Shown piece after piece: positions 18,588 through 27,150 of a DNA stretch of 64,000 bases. Position 1 is the stretch's first letter, and each line of letters starts with the position of its first letter. The notes under the pieces were generated by a model. It did not search any database and was not told the origin of the DNA. It saw only the letters and a program-made list of their open reading frames with translations. This DNA comes from Actinomadura rifamycini DSM 43936 (GTDB lineage: Bacteria; Actinomycetota; Actinomycetes; Streptosporangiales; Streptosporangiaceae): contig NZ_AULB01000032.1 of assembly GCF_000425065.1 (NCBI RefSeq), forward strand, positions 1 through 64,000, given 5' to 3'. Both the position numbers and the translations under genes were made by a program.

Positions 18588-19613
18588 CGCCATGCCGGTG
18601 CGCAGCGCCCCGGCGGCCTCCGCCATCGCCTCGCGGAACCGGCCGCCGAGGCCCCACATGTTCGCGAAGCCGTGGATGAGGTCGTCCTGCCGTCGCAGCG
18701 CGACCGGCACCCCGGCGCCGGCGAGCCGCTCCGCGAACTCCTCGCCCTCGTCCCGCAGCGGGTCGAACCCGGCCGTCACCAGGTAGGTCGGCGGGAACCC
18801 GGCGACGTCGGCGGCGAGCAGCGGCGACGCGTCCGGCTCCTTGCGGCGCTCCTCGTCCGGGCAGTAGTGGTCGCTGAACCACACCATGTCGGCGTCGGTG
18901 AGCATGAACCCCTCGGCGAACAGCTCGCGGGACCGCCGCCGGACCGACATGTCGGTCGCGGGGTAGAACAGCAGCGCGAAGTCCGGGCGGCGCTCGGCGC
19001 GCAGCCCGACGACCGCGGCGAGGTTCCCGCCCGCGCTGTCGCCGCCGACCGCGATGGCGTCCGGGTCGGCGCCCAGCTCGCGCGCGTGCTCCACCGCGTA
19101 CGCCCACGCCTCCAGGGCGTCCTCCGCCGCCGCCGGGTACCGGTGCTCGGGCGCCAGCCGGTACCCGACCGACAGCACCCGCGCCTCCGCGTTCACCGCG
19201 AGGTACCGGCACACCGAGTCGTGGGTGTCGAGGTCGCCGATGACCCAGCCGCCGCCGTGGTAGAAGACCAGCAGCGGCGAGCCCTCCGCCAGTCCGGCGG
19301 GGGTGTAGAGCCGGGCCGGGACGTCCCCGGCGGCGACGTCGCGCGTCTTCACCGGCCGCGGCAGGTCCCGGGCGAGCAGCCGGTTCGACCGCTCCATGCC
19401 GCGGCGGGCGTCCGCGGGCCGCCCGCCGCCGAGGTTGCGCTGCTCCAGCCGCGACAGCGCCAGGAGGAGCTGCGCGTCCAGCGCGAGCCGCTGCCCGTCC
19501 CGGACGACCGGCGCCCCCGCGATCGCCCGCCGGAGGGGGTCCGGCAGCGCGAAGACGCAGCGCAGCACGCCGCCGACGACCGCGGGCGGAACGAGTTCGG
19601 ACAGCCGGGACAT
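18570..19613 (-). CDS. Alpha/beta hydrolase, hormone-sensitive-lipase (HSL) family esterase
   Basis: 347 aa. The oxyanion-hole motif HGGGWVIGD near residue 118, the nucleophile elbow GDSAGGN near 190, Asp in AGFDPLRDEGE near 280 and His in LIHGFANM near 312 complete a catalytic triad. The HSL family cleaves short to medium acyl esters in the cytosol. The ATG has GGAGG 5 nt upstream. No signal peptide is seen. Confidence 0.92.
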   Translation of the reverse strand: MSRLSELVPPAVVGGVLRCVFALPDPLRRAIAGAPVVRDGQRLALDAQLLLALSRLEQRNLGGGRPADARRGMERSNRLLARDLPRPVKTRDVAAGDVPARLYTPAGLAEGSPLLVFYHGGGWVIGDLDTHDSVCRYLAVNAEARVLSVGYRLAPEHRYPAAAEDALEAWAYAVEHARELGADPDAIAVGGDSAGGNLAAVVGLRAERRPDFALLFYPATDMSVRRRSRELFAEGFMLTDADMVWFSDHYCPDEERRKEPDASPLLAADVAGFPPTYLVTAGFDPLRDEGEEFAERLAGAGVPVALRRQDDLIHGFANMWGLGGRFREAMAEAAGALRTGMARARLR

Positions 19614-19735
19614 CTGTACCTCCTGGGGGGCGAACCGTCCGCCGATCGTAACGATGCGGGCCTACCCGCCGGTAGGCCCCCTCCGGACGGGCCGCCCGTG
19701 GCCCCGCGGGCCGGATCCGGCTTACCGTACGGAGC

Positions 19736-21823
19736 ATGCGATCCGGGCGGCGCGAGCGGCTGCTGGCGCGGGCCGTCCGGGACAAGTTCCGGGGGCCGGG
19801 CTGGGACCGGCTGCGGAAGGCGGGCGAGAGCGGCGACCAGAGCGTGGTCGACGCGCTGTGGGCCTGCTGGCTCGACCGGGACCCCCACGACGCACTGCTC
19901 CGCGCGCTGCGGTCGTGGGGCCGTCCCGCGCGCGGCGACCGGCGGGCGCGGAGCGTGGTGGCGCTCGGCGGCGGCACCCGCCCCGGCGGCGAGCGCACCG
20001 CCCTGCTCGCGGCCGCGCTCGTCCGGGACCACCCGATCGGGGCGATCGCGCGGGACCTGCTCGCGCGGACCACCGACCCGGACGTGCTGCGCGACGCGCT
20101 CGGCACCGCGCTCGACGCGGGGCCCGGCGCCCCGCTCGCGGGCGTCCTCGCCGCCCGCGACGACCTCCCCCGCGACCCGCCGGCGCTCGCCGAGCTGTTC
20201 CTCGTCACCGGCCGCGGCGCCCGGTACCGCGCCCTCGACCCCGACGGGACGCACCTCGCGCGGGCCTACGCGGCCGCGGGCGAGCACCGCCGGGAGCGGC
20301 TGCGCGAGGCGATGCTGCGCGCGGGCGACCTGGACGTCGTCCGCGTCGTCACCGCCCGCGACCGGGACGCCGGCCTCGGCGCCGGCGAGCGCCGGGACCT
20401 CGCGCGGGCCCTGCTCGAGAGCCGCCGGTGGGAGGAGGCGTGGCGGACGGCCAAGCGGCTCCCGCTCGCCGACGCCGCCGCCGTCGCCCGCGCCCTCCCC
20501 GCCGGCTGGCGGCCCGCCCCGGCGGACCGCCGCGTCCTCGCCCTGCTCCGCGCGGCCCCGCCGCGCCTGCACGACCACGTCGCGGTGCTCGCCGACGCCG
20601 ACCGCCGGACCGTGCGGGTGGGCGGGCTGGCGGACAGGCTGGTGGAGGCCGGCGCCTTCTCGCCGGACGCCCGGTTCATGGTCGTCGGGCACCTCCACCG
20701 CGGCATGCCGAGCGACCCCCGCACCGTCCAGGTCTTCACGCTGGACGGCGGCGTCGCGTCCTCCGCCGGGCGGCACGTCGTCGACGGCGGCACGCCGCGG
20801 TTCGCCCTCACCGAGCACGGCGCCGCGATCGCCCCCGAGCACGACGAGCGGGCCGTCTGGTGGCTGCCGTTCGCGGACCGGCGGCCGGAGCGCCTGCCGG
20901 TCCGCGACCGCGTCACTCACCTGGCCCCCGTCCCCGGCGGCTTCGTCGTCGCGGGCGTCACCGATGACCGGGAAGTGCGGCTGCACCGGTTCGACCGGGC
21001 CGGGCGCCCTTCCCCGGACGGTCCGCTCACCGTCGCCGACCTTCCGTTCCTCACCGCCTTCCCCCCGGCCCGCATCGCCGCACGGGCCGACTTCGCCTGG
21101 GCGTACGAGGTGTTCGCCGACCCGGTCGGCGGGCGGGTCGCGTTCCACAGCCGCGCCCCGAAGCGGATCGTCGTCATCGAACCGGACGCGCGGGTCGTCG
21201 CCGACTCGGCGGCCGGCCATGCCCGGCAGGGCTCCCCCTGGGCGCGGGCGACCCCCGGCTGCTTCACCGCGCCGGACCGCCTGTTCTCCGACGGGCGCCT
21301 CATCGCGTGCACGCCCGACGGCGGCCTGCGCGACGTCGCGGTGCTCGCGCCGCGCCCGCACGACACCGTCGGCGCCGTCGTCCACCTGCCCGCGACCGGG
21401 GAGCTGCTCGGCGCGTCGCCGGGCCGGCCGTACGCCCCGGGGACGGCCTGGTACGCGGACGCCACCACGCTGGAACCCGTCCGGGACCCGCGCCCGCCGG
21501 CCGGGCTGCCCGCCCGCGCCGTCTGGGCGACCCCGGACGGCGCCGTGCACGCCGTCGGCCGCGAGACCGTGACCGTCGTGGACGAGGCCGTGCGGGCCGC
21601 CGCCGGACCGGCCGTCCGCCCGCTCGACGAGCTGACCGCCGCGGACCTGGGCGTCCTCGCCGACCTGCGGCGGCGCGCCCGGCCGGGCGCGTCGGCGCTC
21701 CGGACGGTCGTCGGCCTCCTGCACGACGTGCTGGAGGCCGCCCCGGTCGGCGCGGACGTCGCGCTCGGCGGGGCGTCCGCGCCCGCGGGCGGCCCGGACG
21801 ACATCGCGCTGGGCGGCACGTGA
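19736..21823 (+). CDS. Large protein of unknown function, possible helical-repeat plus beta-propeller
   Basis: 695 aa. Residues ~1-270 are alternating helices rich in Leu, Ala and Arg, resembling HEAT-like repeats. From ~270 to 640 short beta-rich blocks recur (APRLHDHVAVLADADRRTV, MVVGHLHRGM, WWLPFADRRPERLPV), as in WD40/propeller proteins. No catalytic motif is seen. TACCGT (19723-19728) lies 7 nt before the ATG, giving a probable leaderless start. I do not recognise the family. Confidence 0.65.
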   Translation: MRSGRRERLLARAVRDKFRGPGWDRLRKAGESGDQSVVDALWACWLDRDPHDALLRALRSWGRPARGDRRARSVVALGGGTRPGGERTALLAAALVRDHPIGAIARDLLARTTDPDVLRDALGTALDAGPGAPLAGVLAARDDLPRDPPALAELFLVTGRGARYRALDPDGTHLARAYAAAGEHRRERLREAMLRAGDLDVVRVVTARDRDAGLGAGERRDLARALLESRRWEEAWRTAKRLPLADAAAVARALPAGWRPAPADRRVLALLRAAPPRLHDHVAVLADADRRTVRVGGLADRLVEAGAFSPDARFMVVGHLHRGMPSDPRTVQVFTLDGGVASSAGRHVVDGGTPRFALTEHGAAIAPEHDERAVWWLPFADRRPERLPVRDRVTHLAPVPGGFVVAGVTDDREVRLHRFDRAGRPSPDGPLTVADLPFLTAFPPARIAARADFAWAYEVFADPVGGRVAFHSRAPKRIVVIEPDARVVADSAAGHARQGSPWARATPGCFTAPDRLFSDGRLIACTPDGGLRDVAVLAPRPHDTVGAVVHLPATGELLGASPGRPYAPGTAWYADATTLEPVRDPRPPAGLPARAVWATPDGAVHAVGRETVTVVDEAVRAAAGPAVRPLDELTAADLGVLADLRRRARPGASALRTVVGLLHDVLEAAPVGADVALGGASAPAGGPDDIALGGT

Positions 21824-21868
21824 CGGGAATGCCGGAAACGTCGTCCGGCCCCCCTACGCTTTCCGATC

Positions 21869-22804
21869 ATGGGTTATGACACGAGCTTCCACCCGGTCGA
21901 CACGGCGCTGGTCGAGGACCGCCTGCTGCCGTACATCGCCGGGCACGGGGACGCCGACGGCATCGACGACCTGATCGCCCGGGCGGTGGAGATCCGCAAG
22001 ACGCGCTTCCGCGCCAAGGCGTGGGCGCTCGGCGTGCTCCAGGCGACCCGCGATCTGGACGGCGTCGCGTTCGACTCCCGGCTGCACGTGTGGGGTCGTC
22101 CGTTCTTCATCGTCGGCGACGAGGCGGAGGGGATCGCCGAGGACGTCCGGCGGTACCTCGCGACGCCGAGCGGCGAGGTCGACGCGCTCGCGCGGGAGAT
22201 GATCGACCGGATCGACCCGGCGCTGGCGGCGCGCGTCACGCCCGACACCGGCGGGCGGCTGCCGGACGACGAGGTGCTCGCCGCGAGCATGGGCACGGCC
22301 CTGCGGATTCTGCGCGAGGCGGCGGTCGCGCTGCGCGAGGGGCGGCGGACCGTCCGCCACCCGGACGGGCGGGAGTTCGACGCGGCCGAAATTCTGGTGA
22401 GCGAGATCCCGTTCAACCTGCTGACGTTCGCCGCCGCGCTGCTGCCGGGCTGGATGTCGCGCGGCCGCACCTGGCCCACCGCGCTCTGCGCCGACGCGGG
22501 AGTCGCGGACGAGGGCTTCACCGCCCCGGCCGCGCTCACCGGGCCGGTCCGCGCGGAGTTCCCCGACCTGGACTGGCCGTACCCGGACGGCTCCATCACC
22601 GGCAACTACACCGTCGGCGGCATGGTCCCGGCGCCCGCCGTCGCCGGGACCCGCGCCCACCTCGCCCGGCACCGGGACGCCTTCGACTGCGACCCGACCG
22701 AGCTGCGGAAGATCGACGAGGCGATGGGCGTCGCCGCGGTGCTCGGCGCGGCCTTCTGCGAGGCGACCGAGATCTACAGCGGCATGGAGGGCAACCTCAA
22801 CTGA
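21869..22804 (+). CDS. Conserved-looking protein of unknown function
   Basis: 311 aa, soluble and acidic, starting MGYDTSFHPVD. Features are a conserved-looking segment RLHVWGRPFFIVGDE near residue 70 and an ending in EIYSGMEGNLN. No known domain or catalytic motif was recognised. TACGCT (21855-21860) lies 8 nt before the ATG with no ribosome site. It follows the 695-aa gene by 45 bp, so the two may share a role. It overlaps the next, convergent gene by 8 bp. Confidence 0.65.
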   Translation: MGYDTSFHPVDTALVEDRLLPYIAGHGDADGIDDLIARAVEIRKTRFRAKAWALGVLQATRDLDGVAFDSRLHVWGRPFFIVGDEAEGIAEDVRRYLATPSGEVDALAREMIDRIDPALAARVTPDTGGRLPDDEVLAASMGTALRILREAAVALREGRRTVRHPDGREFDAAEILVSEIPFNLLTFAAALLPGWMSRGRTWPTALCADAGVADEGFTAPAALTGPVRAEFPDLDWPYPDGSITGNYTVGGMVPAPAVAGTRAHLARHRDAFDCDPTELRKIDEAMGVAAVLGAAFCEATEIYSGMEGNLN

Positions 22805-23669
22805 GCCGCCGCCCGGCGGGCGCCGGCGGGCGGGCGGGCCCGCCGGCGCGGCGGTCCGCGGGCGCCCCGGCCGGGGCGTCCGCCCGCCCCCAGCGGGTCC
22901 GGCCGCCCGGCTTCACGACCGACAGCACGACGGCCGTCCACAGCAGCGCCGTGTAGCCGAGCATGCAGCAGACGAGGACGAGGCCGAGCCCGCCCGGGTC
23001 GCCCGCCGGGTCGAGCGTCCGGTGCTCCAGCTCCTCGATCCAGCCGCTCTGCACGGTCGCGATGATCGGGATCACCAGCGAGATCGCGAACTTGAGCAGC
23101 ACCCACCAGTGCTTGACCAGGCCCCACTTGGTGCCCAGCGAGACGACGAGCCCGGTGATGATGGCGAGCGCGACGCTGGGGATGACGATCGCCAGGTCGA
23201 ACACGTGCATGAGCACGTAGGCGCCGTGCCGGACGGCGTGCCCGTCGGCGGTGGCCCCGGCGATGGCGAGCGTCGACATCGCGGTGGCCAGGCCGAGCCA
23301 GCCGACGCTCACCCCGACGTGCAGGGTCAGCCACACGCGGCGCGGCGTCCGCCTCAGCCTCGGGAAGCGGGGCCGCATGACCGCGACGGTCAGCGCGCCG
23401 AACAGCATGCCCGGCAGCGGCGCCTCCGATCCGCCGAACAGGAACAGGAACTGGACGGGCAGGAACCCGAGGTGGAACCCGATCAGGGACCGGCGGGCGC
23501 CGCCGAGCGCGAGGACGGTCAGCAGCGCGGCCGCCACGAGGTATCCGCCGGTCGCGATCGTCTGCATCAGCGGGTACTTGGGGTCGGGGACGGTCTGGAA
23601 GGCGAGCGCGGCGACCGCCGCGTACGCCGCGAAGGCGTAGTGGAGGGGGCGCCTGGTCGGTGTGGACAT
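22797..23669 (-). CDS. Polytopic membrane protein
   Basis: 290 aa with seven to eight hydrophobic helices (YAFAAYAAVAALAF, LVAAALLTVLAL, VWLTLHVGVSVGWLGLA, LMHVFDLAIVIPSVALAI and others). HVGVSVGWLG followed by HWWVLLKF resembles DUF2269/CopD-like membrane proteins, but I am not sure. The C-terminal tail is Arg/Pro/Ala-rich. Start ATG at 23669. It is convergent with the 311-aa gene. Confidence 0.65.
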   Translation of the reverse strand: MSTPTRRPLHYAFAAYAAVAALAFQTVPDPKYPLMQTIATGGYLVAAALLTVLALGGARRSLIGFHLGFLPVQFLFLFGGSEAPLPGMLFGALTVAVMRPRFPRLRRTPRRVWLTLHVGVSVGWLGLATAMSTLAIAGATADGHAVRHGAYVLMHVFDLAIVIPSVALAIITGLVVSLGTKWGLVKHWWVLLKFAISLVIPIIATVQSGWIEELEHRTLDPAGDPGGLGLVLVCCMLGYTALLWTAVVLSVVKPGGRTRWGRADAPAGAPADRRAGGPARPPAPAGRRLS

Positions 23670-23801
23670 GCGCCCAGCGTCGCCGCGGCGGGGCCGCCCG
23701 CGCATCGGCCGATCATCGCGGGCGGGTCGGCGGAACGATGGCGCCCGCGTACAACTTTCTACCGATCCCGGGCGGGCGGGCGGCGGTTATCGTGAACGTC
23801 C

Positions 23802-24929
23802 ATGAAGCGGGACGCGCTCGCCGCCGCCGTCGTCGCCGCCGCGGTCGCGTCCGGCGACGGCGGCTCGGGCGGCTCGTTCGGCGACACCGACCTCGCCTAC
23901 ACGTCGTGGGATCCGCCGCTGTGGTCCGCGGTCGTGCTGGGCCTGCTGGCGGGCGCCGCGGCGTGGTGGCGGCGCCGGAGCCCGGAGGCGCTGCTGGCCG
24001 CCGCGGTGGCCGGCTGGCTCACCACCGGCGCCTTCACCCCGCTGCTGCTCGCGCAGTACACCGTCGGCGAGCGGTCCCGGTCGTGGCGCCGGACGGTCCT
24101 GCGCACGGTCCCGGCCGTCCTGCTGGTCGGGCTCCCGTTCTGGCGGGTCGGCGGCCCGGACGCCGCGGCGCCGCTCACCGCGGCGGTCTGCGTGGCCCCG
24201 GCGCTGCTCGGGCTCTACGTCGGCACCCGGCGGCAGCTGATCGACGGCATGCGGGAGCGCGTCGAGCGCGCCGAGCGGGAGCAGCACCGCCGGGTGCTGG
24301 CGGCCCGCGCCGAGGAGCGCGCCCAGATCGCCCGCGACATGCACGACGTCGTCACGCACCGCGTCGCGCTGATCGTGCTGCACACGACCGCGCTGGAGGC
24401 GGCGGAGGGCCGCGACGCCGTCGCGATCGGCCGCCGGATCGGCGGGATCGGCCGCGAGGCGCTGGCGGAGCTGCGCGCGCTGGTCGAGGTGCTGCGGGCG
24501 GGGGACGCGCCGCTGGCGCCGCAGCGCGGCCTCGGCGACCTGCCCGAGCTGGTCGCCGAGTCGCGCCGCATCGGCATGCCGGTCACGCTGGAGGCGGCGG
24601 ACGGGACGGGCGAGCCGGCGCCCGCCCTCGTGGAGCACGCCGCCTACCGGGTGGTGCAGGAGGCGCTCACCAACGTGCACAAGCACGCCGGGAACGCGCG
24701 GACGGTCGTGCGGGTCGTCCGGTCGCCCGGGTCGCTGCGGCTGTCGGTGACCAACGGCCCGCCGGGCCCGCGGCCGCCGGCGGCGGAGGTGCTGCCGAGC
24801 GGCGACCACGGGCTGCTCGGCGTCGCCGAGCGGGTCCGGCTCGTCGGCGGCGAGCTGACCGCCCGGCCCACCCCGGACGGCGGCTTCGAGGTCGCGGCCG
24901 AGGTGCCGCTCCGCGAGGCGGCGCCGTGA
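23802..24929 (+). CDS. Sensor histidine kinase, NarL/HisKA_3 type
   Basis: 375 aa. The first ~130 residues hold four or five hydrophobic helices. A coiled coil leads to the dimerisation and phosphoacceptor segment RAQIARDMHDVVTHRVALI (His near residue 185). The HATPase N-box is VVQEALTNVHKHAG near 285 and DHGLLGVAERVRLVGG near 340 belongs to the ATP lid. It autophosphorylates and passes phosphate to the overlapping response regulator. The ATG lies 8 nt after TATCGT (23788-23793), so the mRNA is likely leaderless. Confidence 0.92.
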   Translation: MKRDALAAAVVAAAVASGDGGSGGSFGDTDLAYTSWDPPLWSAVVLGLLAGAAAWWRRRSPEALLAAAVAGWLTTGAFTPLLLAQYTVGERSRSWRRTVLRTVPAVLLVGLPFWRVGGPDAAAPLTAAVCVAPALLGLYVGTRRQLIDGMRERVERAEREQHRRVLAARAEERAQIARDMHDVVTHRVALIVLHTTALEAAEGRDAVAIGRRIGGIGREALAELRALVEVLRAGDAPLAPQRGLGDLPELVAESRRIGMPVTLEAADGTGEPAPALVEHAAYRVVQEALTNVHKHAGNARTVVRVVRSPGSLRLSVTNGPPGPRPPAAEVLPSGDHGLLGVAERVRLVGGELTARPTPDGGFEVAAEVPLREAAP

Positions 24930-25564
24930 TCCGCGTCCTGGTCGTCGACGACGAGTGGATGGTCCGCGCGATGCTGCGCACCATCCTCGGCGCGGCGCCC
25001 GACATCACCGTGGTGGACGAGGCGTCCGACGGCGAGGAGGCGGTGCGGCGGGCCCGGGCGCACGACCCGGACGTCGTCCTGATGGACATCCGGATGCCGC
25101 GCGCGGACGGCCTGGCCGCCACCGCCCGGCTCGCGCCCCGGTACCCCGTCGTCGTGCTGACGACGTTCGACCTCGACGAGTACGTGCGGACGGCGCTGCG
25201 GCACGGCGCGGTCGGCTTCCTGCTGAAGGACGCCTCGGGCGAGGAGATGCTCGCCGCCGTCCGCAGCGCGGCGCGCGGCGACGCGATGCTGTCGCCGAAG
25301 GTGACGCGGCGGCTGCTGCGCCGGTTCGCCGACACCGGGCGCGCCGAGGCCGAACGGCGCCTGGACGTCCTCACCGCCAAGGAGCGGGAGGTCCTGGTCG
25401 CGGTCGGCGGCGGCCTGTCCAACACCGACATCGCCGCCGCCCTGCACATGAGCGAGGCGACGGTGAAGACGCACGTGAGCCGCATCCTGGCGAAGCTGGC
25501 GCTGAGCAACCGCGTGCAGGCCGCGATCCTCGCGCACCGCGCCGGGCTCCTGGACGACGGCTGA
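24926..25564 (+). CDS. Response regulator, NarL/LuxR family
   Basis: 212 aa. The receiver domain has VVDDEWMVR at the start, the phospho-Asp in VVLMDIRMP near residue 53 and the Lys in LLKDASGEE near 104. The LuxR helix-turn-helix follows (LTAKEREVLVAVGGGLSN, then SEATVKTHVSRILAKL). Its GTG overlaps the kinase stop (GTGA), a coupled pair. Targets are unknown. Confidence 0.94.
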   Translation: MIRVLVVDDEWMVRAMLRTILGAAPDITVVDEASDGEEAVRRARAHDPDVVLMDIRMPRADGLAATARLAPRYPVVVLTTFDLDEYVRTALRHGAVGFLLKDASGEEMLAAVRSAARGDAMLSPKVTRRLLRRFADTGRAEAERRLDVLTAKEREVLVAVGGGLSNTDIAAALHMSEATVKTHVSRILAKLALSNRVQAAILAHRAGLLDDG

Positions 25565-25575
25565 CACGGGCCGGC

Positions 25576-27096
25576 TCAGCGGTACCGGGCCTGCCGGGCG
25601 GCGGGGCTGCCCGCGACGAGGCCGGACAGTTCGCGCTCGATCGCGGCGGCGGCGCGGCGGCAGAACGCCGCGGGCTCGTCGGCCGCGTCCGGCAGCTCGT
25701 CCACCAGGACGTCCGCGGTCCCGGCGCGCAGCAGGTCGGCCGACCGGACGCCCTGGGCGGCGGCGAGCTCGGCGGCCCGGCCGGGGGTGCGGTGCACGAT
25801 CACCGAGGCGCCCTCGGGCGGCAGCGGCGACAGCCACCCGTGCCGGGCGACGAGGACGCGGTCGGCGGGCAGCAGCGCGAGCGCCGCGCCGCCGCTGCCC
25901 TCGCCGAGCAGCAGGCACAGCGTCGGCGCGGCGAGGGTGAGCAGGTCGGCGAGGCAGCGGGCGATCTCCCCCGCCAGGCCGCCCTCCTCCGCCTCGGCGG
26001 ACAGCACGGCGCCGGGCGTGTCGACGACGGTGACCAGCGGCAGGCCGAGCTCGGCGGCGAGCGACATGCCGCGCCGGGCGACGCGCAGCCCGGCCGGGCC
26101 GAGCGGATGCCCGGCGCGCTGCGACCGGCGGTCCTGCCCGACGAGGACGCACGGCGCCGCGCCGAACCGGGCGAGCGCCAGCAGCAGCCCCGGGTCGGCC
26201 TCGCCCTGCCCCGTCCCGGAGAGCGGCGTGACGTCGGACGCGCCGTGCCGCAGCAGCTCGGCGACGCCGGGACGGCCGGGGCGCCGCGAGCGCTCGATCG
26301 AGTCCCACGCGTCACCGCCGCGGTCCCTCGCCCCCGCCGGGCCCTCCGGCACGGCCTCCGGCTCCGCGGCCTCCCGGGGCTCCGGGCGGGGGGCCGGGGC
26401 GCGGCCGCACAGGACCGCGAGGGCGCCCGAGGCGACACCGGCCAGGTCGTCGATGGGCACGACGGCGTCCAGCAGGCCCTTCGCGGCGAGGTTCTCCGCG
26501 ACCTGCACGCCCGGCGGGAACGGCTCCCCGTGCAGCCCCTCGTACACGCGCGGGCCGAGGAACCCGATGAGCGCGCCCGGCTCGGCGGCCGTCATGTGCC
26601 CGAGCGACCCCCACGACGCGAACACCCCGCCGGTCGTCGGATGCCGCAGGTAGACCAGGTACGGGAGCCCGGCGGCGCGGTGCGCCATGACGGCCCCGGT
26701 GATCCGCGCCATCTGCACGAACGCGGCCGTGCCCTCCTGCATCCGGGTGCCGCCCGAGGACGGCGCGGCGAGCAGCGGCAGTCCCGCGGCGGTGGCGCGC
26801 TCGACGGCGGCGACGATCCGGTCGGCGGTGGCCCGCCCGATCGATCCGGCGAGGAACCGGAACTCCGACACGACGAACGCGACGCGGCGCCCGCGCAGCC
26901 GCCCCTCGCCGGTGAGGACGGCCTCGTCGCACCCGCTGCGCTCGCGCGCGGCGGCGAGCTCCGCCCGGTACCCCGGCGCGGCCCCGGACGCGGCCCCGGT
27001 CTCCGCTCCCGCGCCGACCGGTTCGTCCCACGAGGTCCACGCGCCTCCGTCCAGCACCCGGCGCAGCAGCTCGCGCGCCCCGACCCGTTCCGACAC
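25576..27096 (-). CDS. Fused acetyl/propionyl-CoA carboxylase carboxyltransferase (beta+alpha)
   Basis: 506 aa with two crotonase-fold halves. The N-terminal half resembles AccD (SSGGTRMQEGTAAFVQMA near residue 120, TTGGVFASWGSLGHM near 160). The C-terminal half resembles AccA (VTVVDTPGAVLS near 360, EGSGGAALALLPADRVL near 405). It moves CO2 from carboxybiotin to acyl-CoA. No CxxC zinc ribbon, found in E. coli AccD, is present. I prefer the GTG at 27096 (GGGAG upstream) over the ATG at 27126. The biotin carboxylase must be elsewhere. Confidence 0.88.
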   Translation of the reverse strand: MSERVGARELLRRVLDGGAWTSWDEPVGAGAETGAASGAAPGYRAELAAARERSGCDEAVLTGEGRLRGRRVAFVVSEFRFLAGSIGRATADRIVAAVERATAAGLPLLAAPSSGGTRMQEGTAAFVQMARITGAVMAHRAAGLPYLVYLRHPTTGGVFASWGSLGHMTAAEPGALIGFLGPRVYEGLHGEPFPPGVQVAENLAAKGLLDAVVPIDDLAGVASGALAVLCGRAPAPRPEPREAAEPEAVPEGPAGARDRGGDAWDSIERSRRPGRPGVAELLRHGASDVTPLSGTGQGEADPGLLLALARFGAAPCVLVGQDRRSQRAGHPLGPAGLRVARRGMSLAAELGLPLVTVVDTPGAVLSAEAEEGGLAGEIARCLADLLTLAAPTLCLLLGEGSGGAALALLPADRVLVARHGWLSPLPPEGASVIVHRTPGRAAELAAAQGVRSADLLRAGTADVLVDELPDAADEPAAFCRRAAAAIERELSGLVAGSPAARQARYR

Positions 27097-27150
27097 ACGG
27101 CTCCCTTCGACGGCGGTCCCCAGCATGATGACCGGGCGCCGCGCGGACGG

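Noticed and set aside
24955..25564. Response regulator as partner of the kinase at 27151
   Set aside because: It is a NarL-type regulator that overlaps its own HisKA_3 kinase; a HisKA/HAMP kinase normally pairs with an OmpR-type regulator.
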